From positions 1-43,054 of the forward strand of contig JAAFGY010000011.1 of NCBI GenBank assembly GCA_010365135.1: 43,054 bases of DNA, written 5' to 3'. The notes beneath the pieces were generated by a model. It did no database searches and was not told the DNA's origin. It saw only the letters and a program-made list of their open reading frames with translations. A program made the position numbers and the translations under genes. Source of the DNA: Flavobacterium sp. Lineage in GTDB: Bacteria > Bacteroidota > Bacteroidia > Flavobacteriales > Flavobacteriaceae. This document shows, piece after piece, positions 42,743 to 43,054 of this stretch (its first letter is position 1; each line of letters opens with the position of its first letter).

Positions 42743-43054
42743 TTAATTCGATAAAATTTTGGCTACAATGTCATTGACAATTTTATCCTCCTTATTCTCA
42801 TCAATTGAAAAATCGGAATTTTTATAATAAAAAATCTTCCATTTTCCGTTCTTGTATTCCAATGCGGTAAGGTTTTCAACCCAGTCACCACTGTTCAAAT
42901 ACATCACTTTTCCGTGTTTGGTTTTAACTATTTTTTTTTGAGGCATATGAATGTGGCCGCAAACCACATAACGGTATTTTTTTTCGATGGCGATTTCGGC
43001 TGCGGTAGTTTCAAAATTGGAAATAAATGAAACCGCTTTCTTTACACTATTTTT
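42743..43054 (-). CDS. UDP-2,3-diacylglucosamine diphosphatase-like phosphoesterase (C-terminal part)
   Basis: The open frame reads on to the end of the window, so the 5' part of the gene is missing; 103 residues are seen. The metal-binding motif GHIH in VVCGHIHMPQ is the last motif of the calcineurin-like metallophosphoesterase fold, and YLNSGDWVENLTALEY matches the C-terminal part of LpxH-like enzymes that cleave UDP-diacylglucosamine in lipid A synthesis. The upstream residues FETTAAEIAIEKKYRY continue the same frame without a stop. No start can be given. It is followed after 42 bases by the glycosyltransferase gene. Confidence 0.82.
   Translation of the reverse strand, partial: KNSVKKAVSFISNFETTAAEIAIEKKYRYVVCGHIHMPQKKIVKTKHGKVMYLNSGDWVENLTALEYKNGKWKIFYYKNSDFSIDENKEDKIVNDIVAKILSN

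Overview
The window looks like chromosomal DNA of a member of the Bacteroidota, most likely Flavobacterium or a close relative. The reasons are the low G+C content, repeated matches to the TAnnTTTG -7 promoter element with few Shine-Dalgarno sites, two proteins with a type IX secretion (T9SS) C-terminal sorting domain, lipid and peptide genes typical of flavobacteria, and many A/T-rich repeat arrays between genes. No phage, insertion sequence or CRISPR array is visible.

Bases 1-12300 hold a beta-glucan utilisation locus read on the + strand: GH30, GH5 with a CBM6-like tail, a two-module T9SS surface protein, a 1585-residue GH81 endo-beta-1,3-glucanase with several binding modules, a GH2 enzyme and an SGNH hydrolase. 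Together they could cut a beta-1,3/1,6-glucan such as laminarin or fungal wall glucan outside the cell and trim the products in the periplasm. No SusC/SusD pair or dedicated regulator lies inside the window; they may lie to the left of base 1. A tRNA-Val gene with a near-consensus promoter follows. Its leader contains the 5' part of a second, decayed tRNA.

Bases 12600-19400 carry a secreted two-module protein of unknown function, folC, an ExbB/ExbD/TonB set (tonB convergent with exbBD), an acyl-CoA dehydrogenase and a short-chain dehydrogenase. The gap at 17045-17416 has no gene but may hold a structured RNA. At 19361-19855 lies the most unusual object: a four-helix-bundle (S23/IVP-type) gene broken by a single missing T. 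It is bracketed by inverted arrays of a 7-base word, and its start and stop codons lie inside those arrays.

Bases 19857-32300 are mostly housekeeping: a SprT-like metalloprotein with a TTG start at the edge of the array, mannose-1-phosphate guanylyltransferase, an MlaF/MlaE lipid transporter pair, a GT2 glycosyltransferase, a small methyltransferase-like protein, a KAS III enzyme, a group III truncated haemoglobin, GcvP, a UbiA-like membrane protein and an M3 oligopeptidase. Bases 32400-43054 carry an acidic unknown protein, purK-purE, a helical unknown, hypoxanthine phosphoribosyltransferase, adenylate kinase, a CorC/HlyC-type membrane protein, Obg GTPase, an S46 dipeptidyl-peptidase, a GT-B glycosyltransferase and the C-terminal part of an LpxH-like phosphoesterase that runs off the window.

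A theme of the whole window is the presence, in many gaps, of short repeated-word arrays, often inverted, with a different word in each gap. The clearest is a perfect 24-bp inverted repeat at 38187-38248.
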